Source of the DNA: Paenibacillus sp.
GTDB lineage: Bacteria; Bacillota; Bacilli; Paenibacillales; YIM-B00363
Assembly: GCF_031177825.1 (NCBI RefSeq)
Contig: NZ_JAPSKE010000018.1
Coordinates: forward strand, 43,151 to 107,150
DNA: 64,000 nt
Direction of reading: 5' to 3'
Of the stretch, positions 19,290-31,041 are shown in pieces; the stretch's first letter is position 1, and every line of letters starts with the position of its first letter. The translations under genes and the position numbers were made by a program. The notes under the pieces are model-generated. The model made no database searches and was not told where the DNA came from. It was given only the letters and a program-made list of their open reading frames with translations.

Positions 19290-20155
19290 GCTCGGCCGCG
19301 GAGTCGCGCCGCGAACGGAATAGTTTCATAGGATGGCGGCGGAACCGAAGAACGAGGAGTCTCGTAACCGCGGGTCTGGCTTCGACGGCGTTGCTCGTTA
19401 CGCTCGTCGGCGGCTCGGCGATCGGCGGAGACAGCTTCGCGACGAATCTGGACCTGCGCAATGTCCCTCCGTCGTTCGGCCATCCGTTCGGGACGGATTG
19501 GCTGGGCAGGGATATGTTTGCGAGAACGATGAAAGGCTTGTCTCTAAGCATCGTCGTGGGATTGATCGGGACGGTCGGAAGCGTGTCGATTTCGCTGCTG
19601 GTCGGCCTTGCGGCCGCGACGATGGGGCGAACGGCGGATCGAATCGTCACGTGGCTGATCGATCTGTTTCTCAGCGTGCCGCACTTGGTCTCGTTGATTC
19701 TCATTTCCTTTGCGCTGGGCGGCGGGTTTAAGGGCGTCGCGGTCGGGATCGCGCTGACCCATTGGCCGAGTCTCGCGCGCGTCGTTCGCGCGGAAGTCAT
19801 GCAGCTCCGTTCCGCCGAGTACGTCCAGGTGTCCCGCCGCTTGGGCAAGTCGCGGGGCTGGGTCGCCGTCCATCATATGGTGCCGCATCTGATTCCCCAA
19901 ATCCTCGTCGGCGTCCTGATCCTGTTCCCTCATGCCGTACTGCACGAGGCCGCGGTCACCTTCGTCGGCTTGGGGCTGTCGCCGCATCAACCGGCCATCG
20001 GCATTATTCTTTCGGAATCCATGCGTTATTTGTCCACGGGAATGTGGTGGTTGGCTTTCTTCCCGGGGTTATGTTTGTTTTTGATCGTACGCGCATTCGA
20101 TGCGATCGGGGAAAATTTACGAACGCTCGTCGACCCCCATCGCGCGCGCCGTTAA
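19286..20155 (+). CDS. Nickel-type ABC transporter permease (NikC-like)
   Basis: 289 residues; ATG overlaps the preceding TGA. Features of the DppC/NikC branch: a first membrane segment near 30-50, HPFGTDWLGRDMFAR, and the EAA loop (QVSRRLGKSRGWVAVHHMVPHLIPQI). Second half of the membrane channel. The following ATPase gene starts 25 bases after its stop. Confidence 0.88.
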   Translation: MSSAAESRRERNSFIGWRRNRRTRSLVTAGLASTALLVTLVGGSAIGGDSFATNLDLRNVPPSFGHPFGTDWLGRDMFARTMKGLSLSIVVGLIGTVGSVSISLLVGLAAATMGRTADRIVTWLIDLFLSVPHLVSLILISFALGGGFKGVAVGIALTHWPSLARVVRAEVMQLRSAEYVQVSRRLGKSRGWVAVHHMVPHLIPQILVGVLILFPHAVLHEAAVTFVGLGLSPHQPAIGIILSESMRYLSTGMWWLAFFPGLCLFLIVRAFDAIGENLRTLVDPHRARR

Positions 20156-20180
20156 ACGTCGGGCAGAGGAGGTAGAACGG

Positions 20181-21104
20181 ATGTCCATCCTGGAAGTGAA
20201 CGACCTGTCGATCGCGTTCAAGCAGTATGCGGGCGGGCTTCGACAGCGAACCCATCAAGTGATTTCAAGGCTGAACTTGTCCATGAACGAAGGGGAAATC
20301 GTCGCGGTCGTCGGGGCCAGCGGTTCCGGCAAGAGCTTGCTCGCGCACGCCGTTCTGGGCATATTGCCGGACCATGCGACGGTTAGCGGCACGATTCGAT
20401 TCGCGGGGGAAGAGCTCACCCCTAAGAGGCAAGCGGCGCTTCGCGGGAAGGAATTGGCGCTCGTGCCGCAATCGATCAACTTCTTGGATCCGCTCATGCG
20501 GGTGGGGACGCAGGTTCGAACGTCCGTCCGAACCGGAGATCCCGTCGCGGCCCAGAGGAACGTGTTCGAACGATACCGACTGAAGCCGGAAACGGAAAAG
20601 CTATTCCCGTTTCAATTGTCCGGAGGGATGGCGCGCCGCGCTCTCGTCTCTATGGCGGTCGTCAGCGGGGCTCGCGTGATCATCGCCGACGAGCCGACGC
20701 CCGGCCTCGATCCCGCCGCGCTGACCCAAGCGCTCGGCTACTTCCGAGAACTGGCGGATCAGGGGGCCGCCGTCATGCTCATTACTCACGATATCGAGGC
20801 GGCCCTTGCCATTGCAGACAAAATCGCGGTTTTCTATGCGGGAACGACCGTCGAAATCGCCCCGGCCGCCGACTTTTCCGGAAACGGAGAGAGGCTGCGC
20901 CATCCTTATACGGAGGCGTTGTGGAGAGCGTTGCCGCAGAACGAGTTTCTTCCCCTTCCGGGCGATCAACCTTCTTCCGAAAACTTGCCGCCGGGGTGTC
21001 CGTTCGAGCCCCGCTGCGATAAAGCCACCTCGGAATGCGCATGGAAACCGCCTCTCATGCGCCAAGTGCGCAATGGATCGGTCTGGTGCGACCATGTCTC
21101 TTAA
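20181..21104 (+). CDS. Nickel-type ABC transporter ATPase (NikD-like)
   Basis: 307 residues from ATG 20181, nine bases after GAGGAGG. Walker A GASGSGKS, Q-loop in LVPQSINFLDP, signature LSGGMARRA, Walker B VIIADEPTPGLD and switch His in LITHDIEA are all present. The C-terminus has the oligopeptide/nickel-type extension with cysteines (CPFEPRCDKATSEC and a last WCDH), four Cys that could bind metal or an iron-sulfur cluster. It pairs with the short ATPase encoded next. Confidence 0.88.
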   Translation: MSILEVNDLSIAFKQYAGGLRQRTHQVISRLNLSMNEGEIVAVVGASGSGKSLLAHAVLGILPDHATVSGTIRFAGEELTPKRQAALRGKELALVPQSINFLDPLMRVGTQVRTSVRTGDPVAAQRNVFERYRLKPETEKLFPFQLSGGMARRALVSMAVVSGARVIIADEPTPGLDPAALTQALGYFRELADQGAAVMLITHDIEAALAIADKIAVFYAGTTVEIAPAADFSGNGERLRHPYTEALWRALPQNEFLPLPGDQPSSENLPPGCPFEPRCDKATSECAWKPPLMRQVRNGSVWCDHVS

Positions 21105-21714
21105 AGCCGAGCGACTGGGGTTTCGATACGGGAAAGGGACGTGGCTGTTTCGCGAAATGAATGCGAAGGTGGAGCCGGGAGAAATCGTAGGGCTCGTCGG
21201 CCCGAGCGGAAGCGGGAAGACGACGTTCGCCCGGATCCTCGCGGGGTATCAGAAGCCTCTCGAAGGTACGGTGACCTTGCATGGCGAGCCGTTGCCTTCA
21301 AGCGGCTACCATCCGGTACAGCTCGTGATGCAACATCCGGAAAAGTCGGTGAACCCGCGATGGCGGATGCGGGACATCGTCGCCGAAGGCGGGCAACCGG
21401 AGGCGGCCTTGCTATCGGCGCTGGGGATTCGACAGGATTGGATGAGTCGATGGCCGAATGAATTGTCGGGCGGAGAATTGCAACGGTTTTGCGTGGCGCG
21501 GGCATTAGGAACGAACGCGAGGTATCTCATCGCGGACGAGATGACGACGATGCTGGATGCGATTACGCAGGCGCAGATCTGGCATGCGGTTCTGCGGCAA
21601 GCGGAAGAACGGAATTTAGGCGTGCTGGTCATCAGCCATGAGGAGCGTCTGATTCGGAGACTATGCCACCGGATCATCGATTTCGAAGTCGCGTCCAGCG
21701 GAAAAATTATTTGA
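21094..21714 (+). CDS. Nickel-type ABC transporter ATPase, short form (NikE-like)
   Basis: 206 residues from ATG 21094, overlapping the previous gene by 11 bases. Walker A GPSGSGKTT, signature LSGGELQRF, Walker B YLIADEMTTML and switch His in ISHEE are intact, with a variant QHPEKSVNPRWRM Q-loop region. It lacks the C-terminal extension of its partner and is near the minimum size for an ABC ATPase, as in the short NikE-type subunits. Last gene of the operon. Confidence 0.86.
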   Translation: MSLKAERLGFRYGKGTWLFREMNAKVEPGEIVGLVGPSGSGKTTFARILAGYQKPLEGTVTLHGEPLPSSGYHPVQLVMQHPEKSVNPRWRMRDIVAEGGQPEAALLSALGIRQDWMSRWPNELSGGELQRFCVARALGTNARYLIADEMTTMLDAITQAQIWHAVLRQAEERNLGVLVISHEERLIRRLCHRIIDFEVASSGKII

Positions 21715-21722
21715 TTCGTCGG

Positions 21723-21753
21723 GCCCCCGGGGGAAGTAACCGGGGGCTTTTTT
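21723..21753 (+). terminator. Rho-independent terminator of the nickel-type ABC operon
   Basis: GCCCCCGG (21723-21730) pairs with CCGGGGGC (21740-21747), followed by TTTTTT. Confidence 0.9.
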
Positions 21754-21826
21754 GTACATACTGTTGGAAAGAAGATTTTTACCAAAGGGTCTTTATCTTC
21801 GATGAACGATTCCGTTCGTCCCATAC

Positions 21827-21855
21827 TTGGCAAAAGAAAAACTTTTGGATATAAT
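21827..21855 (+). promoter_or_regulatory. SigA promoter of the ctsR operon
   Basis: TTGGCA (21827-21832), 17-base spacer, TATAAT (21850-21855). Confidence 0.8.
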
Positions 21856-21863
21856 GTTGTTAA

Positions 21864-21880
21864 AGTCAAAGAAAGTCAAA
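21864..21880 (+). promoter_or_regulatory. CtsR operator
   Basis: AGTCAAA-GAA-AGTCAAA: two direct heptads separated by three bases, matching the CtsR recognition pattern (A/G)GTCAAA-NAN-(A/G)GTCAAA. It begins nine bases after the -10, so bound CtsR would cover the transcription start. A third partial heptad (GTCAA) follows at 21881. Confidence 0.88.
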
Positions 21881-21938
21881 GTCAACGAATGAGCTCGGCG
21901 CCGACTTTCGCCGACTCGACCCATTGGAGGTCCACGTC

Positions 21939-22400
21939 ATGCGGAATACGTCCGACATGATCGAACAATATTTGAAGCAGCTTCTGCAGCAAAGCGCCGA
22001 CGGCATCATCGAGCTGCAGCGCAACGAGCTGGCCGAGCAATTCCAGTGCGTTCCGTCGCAGATCAATTATGTCATCAGCACCCGCTTCACGCTCGATAAG
22101 GGGTATCTGGTCGAGAGCAAGCGCGGGGGCGGCGGATACATTCGGATTCAGAAGGTCGATCTCGGCATGCACGAGATGATTCACGTCGAGGTGTCGCAGA
22201 CGATCGGCTCCGAGATCGACCAGTCCGCCGCGGAAGGGCTGATCTATCGGCTCGAGGAAGCGAAGCTCGTCTCCTGCCGCGAGGCGAACCTCATGAAGGC
22301 GGCGATGCATCGCGAGACGATCGGCCTCAAGCTCCCGCTGCGGGACGAGGTTCGGGCTCGCATGCTGAAGGCGATGCTGGTGGCGCTTCTCACCAAGTAA
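21939..22400 (+). CDS. ctsR: Heat-shock repressor CtsR
   Basis: 153 residues from ATG 21939, eight bases after TGGAGG. The N-terminal winged helix (MIEQYLKQLL, ELAEQFQCVPSQINYVISTRF) contains the conserved beta-hairpin RGGGGYIRI that senses heat. The C-terminal half mediates dimerisation and contact with McsB. It represses its own operon through the operator at 21864-21880 until heat, or McsB/ClpCP, inactivates it. Confidence 0.96.
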   Translation: MRNTSDMIEQYLKQLLQQSADGIIELQRNELAEQFQCVPSQINYVISTRFTLDKGYLVESKRGGGGYIRIQKVDLGMHEMIHVEVSQTIGSEIDQSAAEGLIYRLEEAKLVSCREANLMKAAMHRETIGLKLPLRDEVRARMLKAMLVALLTK

Positions 22401-22441
22401 TGCGCCCGATACGTTGATCCGAAGGAAAGGGGACGAACGGT

Positions 22442-22960
22442 ATGCTCTGTCAGGAATGCGGGAAGCGTCCCGCGACGTTGCATTTTACGAAGATCGTGAA
22501 CGGCGACAAGACGGAGTTTCATTTCTGCGAGCCTTGCGCGCGGGAGAAGGGGGAGCTAATCCCCGGCACCGCGGGCGGGTTCTCGATCCACAACCTCCTC
22601 TCGGGCTTGCTCGAGCTCGACCCGACCGGCAAGCCCGCGACCGCGCAGCAGAAGGCGGCGCAGCCGCGCTGCGACTTCTGCGGCATGACGTACGCGCAGT
22701 TCAGCAAGATCGGCCGTTTCGGCTGCGGGGAGTGTTATCGGCACTTCCAAGATCGGCTGACGCCGCTGCTCAAGCGCGTGCACGGCAATACGACGCACGT
22801 CGGCAAGGTGCCCAAGCGGGTCGGCAAGAAGGTGCAGCTGCGCCGGCAGATCGAACAGCTGAAACGCGACTTGGCGCTTAAGGTCGAGCAGGAGGAGTTC
22901 GAGGCGGCGGCGAAGCTGCGCGACCAAATCCGCGAGCTTGAGCGGCAGTCGGCGTTATAG
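22442..22960 (+). CDS. mcsA: McsA, zinc-finger activator of protein arginine kinase
   Basis: 172 residues. Paired zinc-binding cysteine motifs are visible: CQECGKRPATLHF, CEPCA and CDFCG then CGECY, followed by a C-terminal UvrB/UvrC-type helical motif (EQEEFEAAAKLRDQIRELE). McsA stimulates McsB and links to ClpC. Second gene of the heat-shock operon. Confidence 0.94.
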   Translation: MLCQECGKRPATLHFTKIVNGDKTEFHFCEPCAREKGELIPGTAGGFSIHNLLSGLLELDPTGKPATAQQKAAQPRCDFCGMTYAQFSKIGRFGCGECYRHFQDRLTPLLKRVHGNTTHVGKVPKRVGKKVQLRRQIEQLKRDLALKVEQEEFEAAAKLRDQIRELERQSAL

Positions 22961-22985
22961 CGGGAAGGAGGCGGAGATCAGGAGC

Positions 22986-24047
22986 ATGAGCAGATACACG
23001 GAGCATGCGGTCAGCAGCTGGATGCAGGCGGACGGCCCGGATTCGGACATCGTCATCTCGAGCCGGATCCGCATCGCCCGCAACGTGAGCAACGAACCGT
23101 TCCCGATGCTCGCGACGAATCAGCAGTCGGAAGAGGTGCTGAATCGCGTCGCGTCGGTGCTGAAGGATGAGGAGCTGAAGCGAATCGGAGAGTTCGATCT
23201 CGTGCCGCTCGCCGGCATGAGCGAGCTGGAGAAGCGGGTGCTCGTCGAGAAGCATCTCATCTCGCCGAATCTCGCGAACGAGGCGCGGAACGGGGCCGTC
23301 ATTCTCAGCGACAACGAAGCGGTCAGCATAATGGTGAATGAAGAGGATCATCTGCGCATACAGGTGTTGTACCCCGGATTTCAGCTGAAGGAGGCGTGGG
23401 ACGTCGCGGGACGCATCGACGACATCTTCGAGTCGATCGTCGATTACGCCTACGACGAGAAGCACGGGTACTTGACGAGCTGCCCGACGAACGTCGGCAC
23501 CGGCATCCGGGCTTCGGTCATGATGCATCTGCCCGCCCTCGTCATGACGCAGCAGATGAATCGGATTCTCCAAGCGATCCAACAGGTCGGCCTCGCCGTT
23601 CGGGGGTTGTACGGAGAAGGCAGCGAGGTGATGGGGAACATCTTCCAAATCTCGAACCAAATCACCCTCGGCCAGACCGAAGAGGAAATCATCGACAACC
23701 TGCACGGGGTCGCGCGGCAAATCATCGAACACGAGAAGGCGGCGCGGCAGAAGCTGCTGAACGAATCCCGCGCGAAATTGACGGATCGGATTCGACGTTC
23801 GTTTGGCATTTTATGTTATGCTGAGATCATGGATTCGAAGGAGGCGGCGCAGCGGCTGTCCGACGTCCGGCTGGGGATCGACCTCGGCCTGATCGAGGGG
23901 CTCTCGCCGAAGGTCATGAACGAGCTGCTCGTGATGACGCAGCCGGGCTATCTTCAACAGCACTACGGCCGCGCCTTAAGCCCCGACGAACGCGACGCGC
24001 ACCGCGCGAAGCTGTTTCGGGAGCAGTTGAATCCGAGCGGACGGTAG
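22986..24047 (+). CDS. mcsB: Protein arginine kinase McsB
   Basis: 353 residues from ATG 22986, chosen because the family begins just before the conserved [10 protein letters not shown]; upstream in-frame codons overlap mcsA. The guanido-kinase fold shows SSRIRIARN (ATP-binding arginines), the catalytic region [30 protein letters not shown] and [10 protein letters not shown]. It phosphorylates arginine residues, marking proteins for ClpC-ClpP and inactivating CtsR. Confidence 0.95.
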   Translation: MSRYTEHAVSSWMQADGPDSDIVISSRIRIARNVSNEPFPMLATNQQSEEVLNRVASVLKDEELKRIGEFDLVPLAGMSELEKRVLVEKHLISPNLANEARNGAVILSDNEAVSIMVNEEDHLRIQVLYPGFQLKEAWDVAGRIDDIFESIVDYAYDEKHGYLTSCPTNVGTGIRASVMMHLPALVMTQQMNRILQAIQQVGLAVRGLYGEGSEVMGNIFQISNQITLGQTEEEIIDNLHGVARQIIEHEKAARQKLLNESRAKLTDRIRRSFGILCYAEIMDSKEAAQRLSDVRLGIDLGLIEGLSPKVMNELLVMTQPGYLQQHYGRALSPDERDAHRAKLFREQLNPSGR

Positions 24048-24084
24048 TAAATTTCATTTTCTATATATTCGGAGGTGTCTACTT

Positions 24085-26532
<2,448 letters not shown>

Positions 26533-26538
26533 CGAAGC

Positions 26539-26580
26539 GAAGACCCGATGCCCCCGAGGGGGACTCGGGTCTTCTTTTTT
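26539..26580 (+). terminator. Rho-independent terminator of the ctsR operon
   Basis: GAAGACCCGA (26539-26548) pairs perfectly with TCGGGTCTTC (26565-26574), followed by TTTTTT. Confidence 0.9.
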
Positions 26581-26604
26581 GTTGCAAAATATAGCAATAA
26601 ACGA

Positions 26605-26633
26605 TTGCGTTCGACATCCTTCAACAGTAAAAT
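26605..26633 (+). promoter_or_regulatory. Possible promoter of the riboswitch-controlled SLH gene
   Basis: TTGCGT (26605-26610), 17-base spacer, TAAAAT (26628-26633), about 50 bases upstream of the riboswitch. Confidence 0.45.
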
Positions 26634-26680
26634 GGAACTTAAGAAATATTGCGGAACGTTCGGTATGCGACTAAATAACT

Positions 26681-26770
26681 AAAGGCAAACATTGCGAAAG
26701 CAATGGACGCAAAGCTACGGGTCTACCGCTTATCCTTTCCGATAAGCTACGATCGCCGGGTTACCGATGG
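26681..26770 (+). ncRNA. Cyclic-di-GMP-I (GEMM) riboswitch aptamer
   Basis: The class I pattern is present in order: GGCAAAC, a stem ATTGC/GCAAT closed by a GAAA tetraloop, GGACGCAAAGC, ACGGGTCTA, a second stem GCTTATC/GATAAGC, then GCCGGGTTACCGATGG. These are the core residues that bind c-di-GMP and the tetraloop for tertiary docking. A terminator follows 20 bases later, so control is probably at transcription; whether the ligand turns expression on or off cannot be decided by eye. Confidence 0.93.
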
Positions 26771-26790
26771 AGATCGTCATCATCCGCAAC

Positions 26791-26828
26791 AATAGACTGT
26801 TCCCGGTAACGGGGGAGTCTATTTTTTT
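26791..26828 (+). terminator. Expression-platform terminator of the c-di-GMP-I riboswitch
   Basis: AATAGACT (26791-26798) pairs with AGTCTATT (26816-26823), with an inner CCCG/CGGG, followed by a T7 run. It lies between the aptamer and the SLH gene start. Confidence 0.85.
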
Positions 26829-26894
26829 ATTATTCAAGGAGGATAGAGCTCGAAAGGAACGTTCATTTTTCAATCAGGAGAGGGAGAGACCGAG

Positions 26895-29800
26895 TTGGCT
26901 ATTAGAAAATTATTGTCCTTGTTGACGGCGGGCTGCCTGTCGCTCGCTTCGCTTGCGCCGGCGAGCGCGCTCGCGGCAATCGCCCCGGGGGACGTTGCGC
27001 AAGAAACGCCTGTATTCACGGACATGGAACAAAGCTGGGCCAAGGAGCAGCTTGCGGAATGGGCCGACAGCGGGTTTGTGAAAGGGTACGCCGACGGGAG
27101 CGTCCGTCCGGATGAGACGATCTCGAGGGCGGAATTCGTCGCGCTCGTCAATCGCGTATATGGATATGCTCACGCTTCGGATCTCGCTTTCTCGGACGTC
27201 GAATCGGACGCATGGTTCGCCGACGATGTCGCGAAGGCCGCGAGGGCCGGATATACGTCCGGGTACGAAGACGGTACGTTCCGCCCGGATCGCGAGATCA
27301 GCAGACAAGAAGCGGCGAAAATGGTTGCTACGCTGCTGAAGCTGGAAGCGGCGGCGGAAGGCGGCGGGTCTGCCGCGTTTACGGACCGCGGCGACATCCC
27401 GGCGTGGAGCATCGGGTACGTCGATGCGATCGCGGCCGAAGGATACTTGCAAGGGTATCCCGACGGTACGTTCCGTCCGGCGTCGCCGATCACGCGGGCC
27501 GAGGCCGTCGCGCTGCTGGACAGGGCGGCGGGCAACATCCTACATAAACCGGCTGCTTTCGGGAAGGACGAGGAGCAGACCGTCGTGGACGGGAACGTAA
27601 CGATCAATAGTCAAGACGTCACGTTGAAGAATACGGTCATTCAGGGCGATCTGTACTTGGCTCCCGGGATCGGGGAAGGCGAAGTGTATCTCGACCGCGT
27701 GACGGTGGAAGGGAGAACGATCGTCGCCGGAGGCGGGGAGGACAGCATCGTGATCTCCGACTCCTCCTTGAACGACGTGATCGTCGAGAAAGTGACGGGC
27801 GAGGTTCGCTTGGTCGCGCAAGGCGGCACCGTCATCCATCGCACTGTCGTAAAGACGGGCGTAAAGCTGGAGGAAAATAACGCGACGCAGGGTTTCCTCG
27901 AGGTCGCGGTCATGACGACCGAAGCTTCCGCCTCGGTTCGTCTCGTCGGCGATTTCCGCTTGGTTACCGTCGTCTCCGTCGCCAAAATCGACATTGCGGA
28001 AGGCTCCGTGGTCGAAGAGATCGTCGTTAGCGCGGCGATCGCGGTAACGGGAGAAGGCAAGATTCTCTTCGCGGCCGTTCGCGTCGAGGGCGTCAGCTTC
28101 CAGCAGACCGTGGTCCGATACGAACTGTCCGAAGGAGTGACCGAAATGATTATCGGCGGGGAAGGGGCAAGCGGCGGCGAAGGAACGGAGCCGGAAGATT
28201 CTCCAAGCGCTCCGGAGGGGTCGTCGCCGACGGCGCCGACCGTGCCGACCGTGCCGACGGCGCCGACCGTGCCGCCCGAGTCGACCCAACCGGGGGCGGA
28301 CGGGCCCGTGGCTCCGACGCCCGCGGCGCAAGCCGTCTTCATTACGGGCGATAAGCTGGTTGCGGCATACGACATCCCGGGCGACGTGACCCAGCATCGA
28401 TGGACGTTGAAGAACAGCGTATCGGACTCCGTTTACGAGGCTGTGTATACGGCGGCGGGAGCGACTTACGGCGTCTTCGCGGTCCAAGCGAGCGTTCCCC
28501 CGGACAGCGGCATCTACACGGCGACGCGCGAGGGCTCGAGCGAAGCTCATCCTAGCGTGTTCTTGTCCTCGATCACCGTGTCCGGATCGGTGTACGCGGC
28601 CGTTTATTACGGAGGAACCGAAGCCGTCGGTTACGCGATCAACGACGGATATGTCGCAACCTTGGACCGTCATCCGGCGGATGGGGCGGTACCGCTGCGA
28701 GACGGCGACGCGATGAAGCTGTTCTATGGAGATACGATCGTATTCGAGGCGGTGTGGGACCAAGCGGCGGGGCTATGGAGGTTTGAGCGGTTCGGCGAAC
28801 GCGTTCGGTTGAACGCGCCGGAGAACGTCGCGGCATTCGCGATTTCCAACACCGAATTGGGATTGCTGTGGGACGCCGTGGAACGCGCGGAATATTACCA
28901 TGTTTACTACAGCGATTCGCAGGACGGAGAATACCGGCCGTTCCTCGACGAAACCGGGAATAAGATGCGAATCGAGCGGATGGACGAACCGCTCGTCGTC
29001 GACCCGACGAACGCTCCGCACAGCACAAGATACTATAAGGTAACTGCAGGGGCGGCGACGACGGAATCGGCGTTCAGCGCGGCCGCATGGGCGACGACCT
29101 ATTACAATAAACACATTCCGTTGGACTTTACGCCGACGGATCTGATCGAGCATCCGACCGAACCGATTCTCTACATGACGGATAAGGCAGGACAAGCGTT
29201 GCACGCCGTAAACTACGACACGGAAGAAATCGTTACGGTCGCCTTGCCGTTGCCGCCCGAGAGCATCGCTTACGCCGACGGGGAGTTGTATGTCGGGCTT
29301 CTAAAGGGCGAGCATTCGTCCTACCGGGAGGATCAATCGGGCGCGATCGCCGTCTTGGACGCGTCGACGCTCGAGATGAAAGCGTCGAAGGACGTCGCTA
29401 TCGATCCGTACGACATCGCGGTCGATCGCAGCGGAACCTTCTACGTCTCGTCAGGCTCTTCGCAGTGGACGGATATCAAGTCCTACGCAAGGGCGACCAT
29501 GTCGGAAATCGCAACGACCGGCATCCGACAGCGGAGCTTTATCCATATGCATCCGACGCTAAATAAACTTTATGCGATCACGACGGACACGTCCCCCCGG
29601 GATCTGACCGCCTTCCCCGTAGCGAACGGGGCGTTCGCGGACGCGGACGGGTACGACTCCCCGTACCACGGGAATTATCCGATGAACACGAATTTCGAAC
29701 TGTCCCCGGACGGGCGATACGCCTTTAACGGCGCGGGCACCGTATTCCGTACGACGGACAGCAAGTATGACGACATGCGGTACGTGCACGCGCTGAACCG

Positions 29801-30914
29801 CGGCTTCGCGGATATCGCGTTCCAGTTGGCCGACGAGACGTTCTACGCAGCGAAGGACAAGCTCATCGGCGTATACGATTACGGCAGCTTCGCGCAAACC
29901 GGCGTATATCACACGGACGGTGCGGCGGCGCGGCTCGCGAACGGAACGGACAAGCTGGCGGTCGTCTCCGCCCTGAACGGGAATACGATAATTGAAATCG
30001 TGGAAAAGGACGCCGTCGAGACGCTGCCGCCCGTCGCGAGTCAGGGGATCGAGTTCGACGGCATCGTCGCCGCGATCGCCGTCGACGCCGCCGCGAACCG
30101 TTTGTATGCCGTCGACAAGGCGTTTTGGAATTTGTATACGGTAGACTTGGAGAGTCAAGCCATCGTCCATACCATGAAGCTGCCTTACCGGCCGTCGGGC
30201 ATTGATCTCTCGGAAGACCGGACGAAGCTGTATATCGTCAACGACGCGGAAAACCAATTGGTAACGGAAGTGAGCTTACCCGACTACTCGATCGTAAGAC
30301 ATCTGAACGCAGTTTCCGCGGCCGGCGACGAAGAGAATGCCCACCGCCACGTGTACGACTACGCAGGCAAGCTGTTCGTCGTTACGGGCCAATGGGACCC
30401 GAAGCTGCTACTGTTCGATGCGGCGACGTTCGCGCCGGTCGCATACGCTCCGTCGATGAAGAGTGTGGGAGGCATCGCCTTCGCAAGCGGGGAGAGCAAG
30501 TTCTACTATTGGCATCAGTACGGCTGGGGCGCGGGCTACGCGGGATCCGACGTATACGAGGTTTCGGTGAACGGAACGACGCTCGCGAAGACGGACGCCT
30601 CGTCGTTAGGCTACCCGAATATGGATCGGGATCCGCTCGACGCGCCTGTGCTGCTTGCGAAAAACGAGAGCTTGGTGATCGCCAAGGACAAAGTATTTTC
30701 CAGTGCCGACTTATCGCAAGTGATCCATGAATTCCCGGAGCCGATCTATGCCGTAAGCCCGACGGGCGACCGCGCGGCCGGGAAGACGGGCATTTACGAC
30801 TTGACGACATTCGAGAAGCTGGAGACGTTGTCGTTAGTTAAGGCGACGCATCTGTTCTACGACGCGCACGGCAATCTGCACTATATGCTGGACAATGCGC
30901 TGTACATGAAATAA
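26895..30914 (+). CDS. Large SLH-domain surface protein with beta-helix and beta-propeller regions
   Basis: 1339 residues from TTG 26895, eight bases after GGGAG. A signal peptide (to about residue 28, ASALAA) is followed by three S-layer-homology repeats (about 39-92, 96-150, 158-212; each with a GYxDGxFRP-type core) that bind pyruvylated wall polymer. Next come an imperfect beta-helix-like stretch (about 225-425), a Pro/Thr linker of APTVP repeats (about 440-475), an unidentified region, a fibronectin-III-like domain (about 645-735) and a long C-terminal beta-propeller-like region with YVTN-type repeats. It is probably a wall-attached adhesin or matrix protein. Its leader contains a c-di-GMP-I riboswitch, tying expression to the motile/sessile switch. 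Confidence 0.85.
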   Translation: MAIRKLLSLLTAGCLSLASLAPASALAAIAPGDVAQETPVFTDMEQSWAKEQLAEWADSGFVKGYADGSVRPDETISRAEFVALVNRVYGYAHASDLAFSDVESDAWFADDVAKAARAGYTSGYEDGTFRPDREISRQEAAKMVATLLKLEAAAEGGGSAAFTDRGDIPAWSIGYVDAIAAEGYLQGYPDGTFRPASPITRAEAVALLDRAAGNILHKPAAFGKDEEQTVVDGNVTINSQDVTLKNTVIQGDLYLAPGIGEGEVYLDRVTVEGRTIVAGGGEDSIVISDSSLNDVIVEKVTGEVRLVAQGGTVIHRTVVKTGVKLEENNATQGFLEVAVMTTEASASVRLVGDFRLVTVVSVAKIDIAEGSVVEEIVVSAAIAVTGEGKILFAAVRVEGVSFQQTVVRYELSEGVTEMIIGGEGASGGEGTEPEDSPSAPEGSSPTAPTVPTVPTAPTVPPESTQPGADGPVAPTPAAQAVFITGDKLVAAYDIPGDVTQHRWTLKNSVSDSVYEAVYTAAGATYGVFAVQASVPPDSGIYTATREGSSEAHPSVFLSSITVSGSVYAAVYYGGTEAVGYAINDGYVATLDRHPADGAVPLRDGDAMKLFYGDTIVFEAVWDQAAGLWRFERFGERVRLNAPENVAAFAISNTELGLLWDAVERAEYYHVYYSDSQDGEYRPFLDETGNKMRIERMDEPLVVDPTNAPHSTRYYKVTAGAATTESAFSAAAWATTYYNKHIPLDFTPTDLIEHPTEPILYMTDKAGQALHAVNYDTEEIVTVALPLPPESIAYADGELYVGLLKGEHSSYREDQSGAIAVLDASTLEMKASKDVAIDPYDIAVDRSGTFYVSSGSSQWTDIKSYARATMSEIATTGIRQRSFIHMHPTLNKLYAITTDTSPRDLTAFPVANGAFADADGYDSPYHGNYPMNTNFELSPDGRYAFNGAGTVFRTTDSKYDDMRYVHALNRGFADIAFQLADETFYAAKDKLIGVYDYGSFAQTGVYHTDGAAARLANGTDKLAVVSALNGNTIIEIVEKDAVETLPPVASQGIEFDGIVAAIAVDAAANRLYAVDKAFWNLYTVDLESQAIVHTMKLPYRPSGIDLSEDRTKLYIVNDAENQLVTEVSLPDYSIVRHLNAVSAAGDEENAHRHVYDYAGKLFVVTGQWDPKLLLFDAATFAPVAYAPSMKSVGGIAFASGESKFYYWHQYGWGAGYAGSDVYEVSVNGTTLAKTDASSLGYPNMDRDPLDAPVLLAKNESLVIAKDKVFSSADLSQVIHEFPEPIYAVSPTGDRAAGKTGIYDLTTFEKLETLSLVKATHLFYDAHGNLHYMLDNALYMK

Positions 30915-30918
30915 TCGA

Positions 30919-30965
30919 AGCCCCGAACCTCGGAAACGACTCCGGCGTTCGGGGTTTCTTCTTTG
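30919..30965 (+). terminator. Rho-independent terminator after the SLH gene
   Basis: CCCCGAAC (30921-30928) pairs with GTTCGGGG (30947-30954), followed by TTTCTTCTTT. Confidence 0.8.
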
Positions 30966-31041
30966 CGACGCCGTACGCCCCGAAAATCGCGCTCCCTTCC
31001 GAACGTTATCCGAAAAGCGGGTCGAGAGGTTGCTGCCATAC

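Noticed and set aside
26836..26846. AAGGAGGATAG, a near-perfect ribosome site after the riboswitch terminator
   Set aside because: No start codon at usable distance; the SLH gene has its own site 40 bases later. It could matter for RNA structure but I cannot support a gene.
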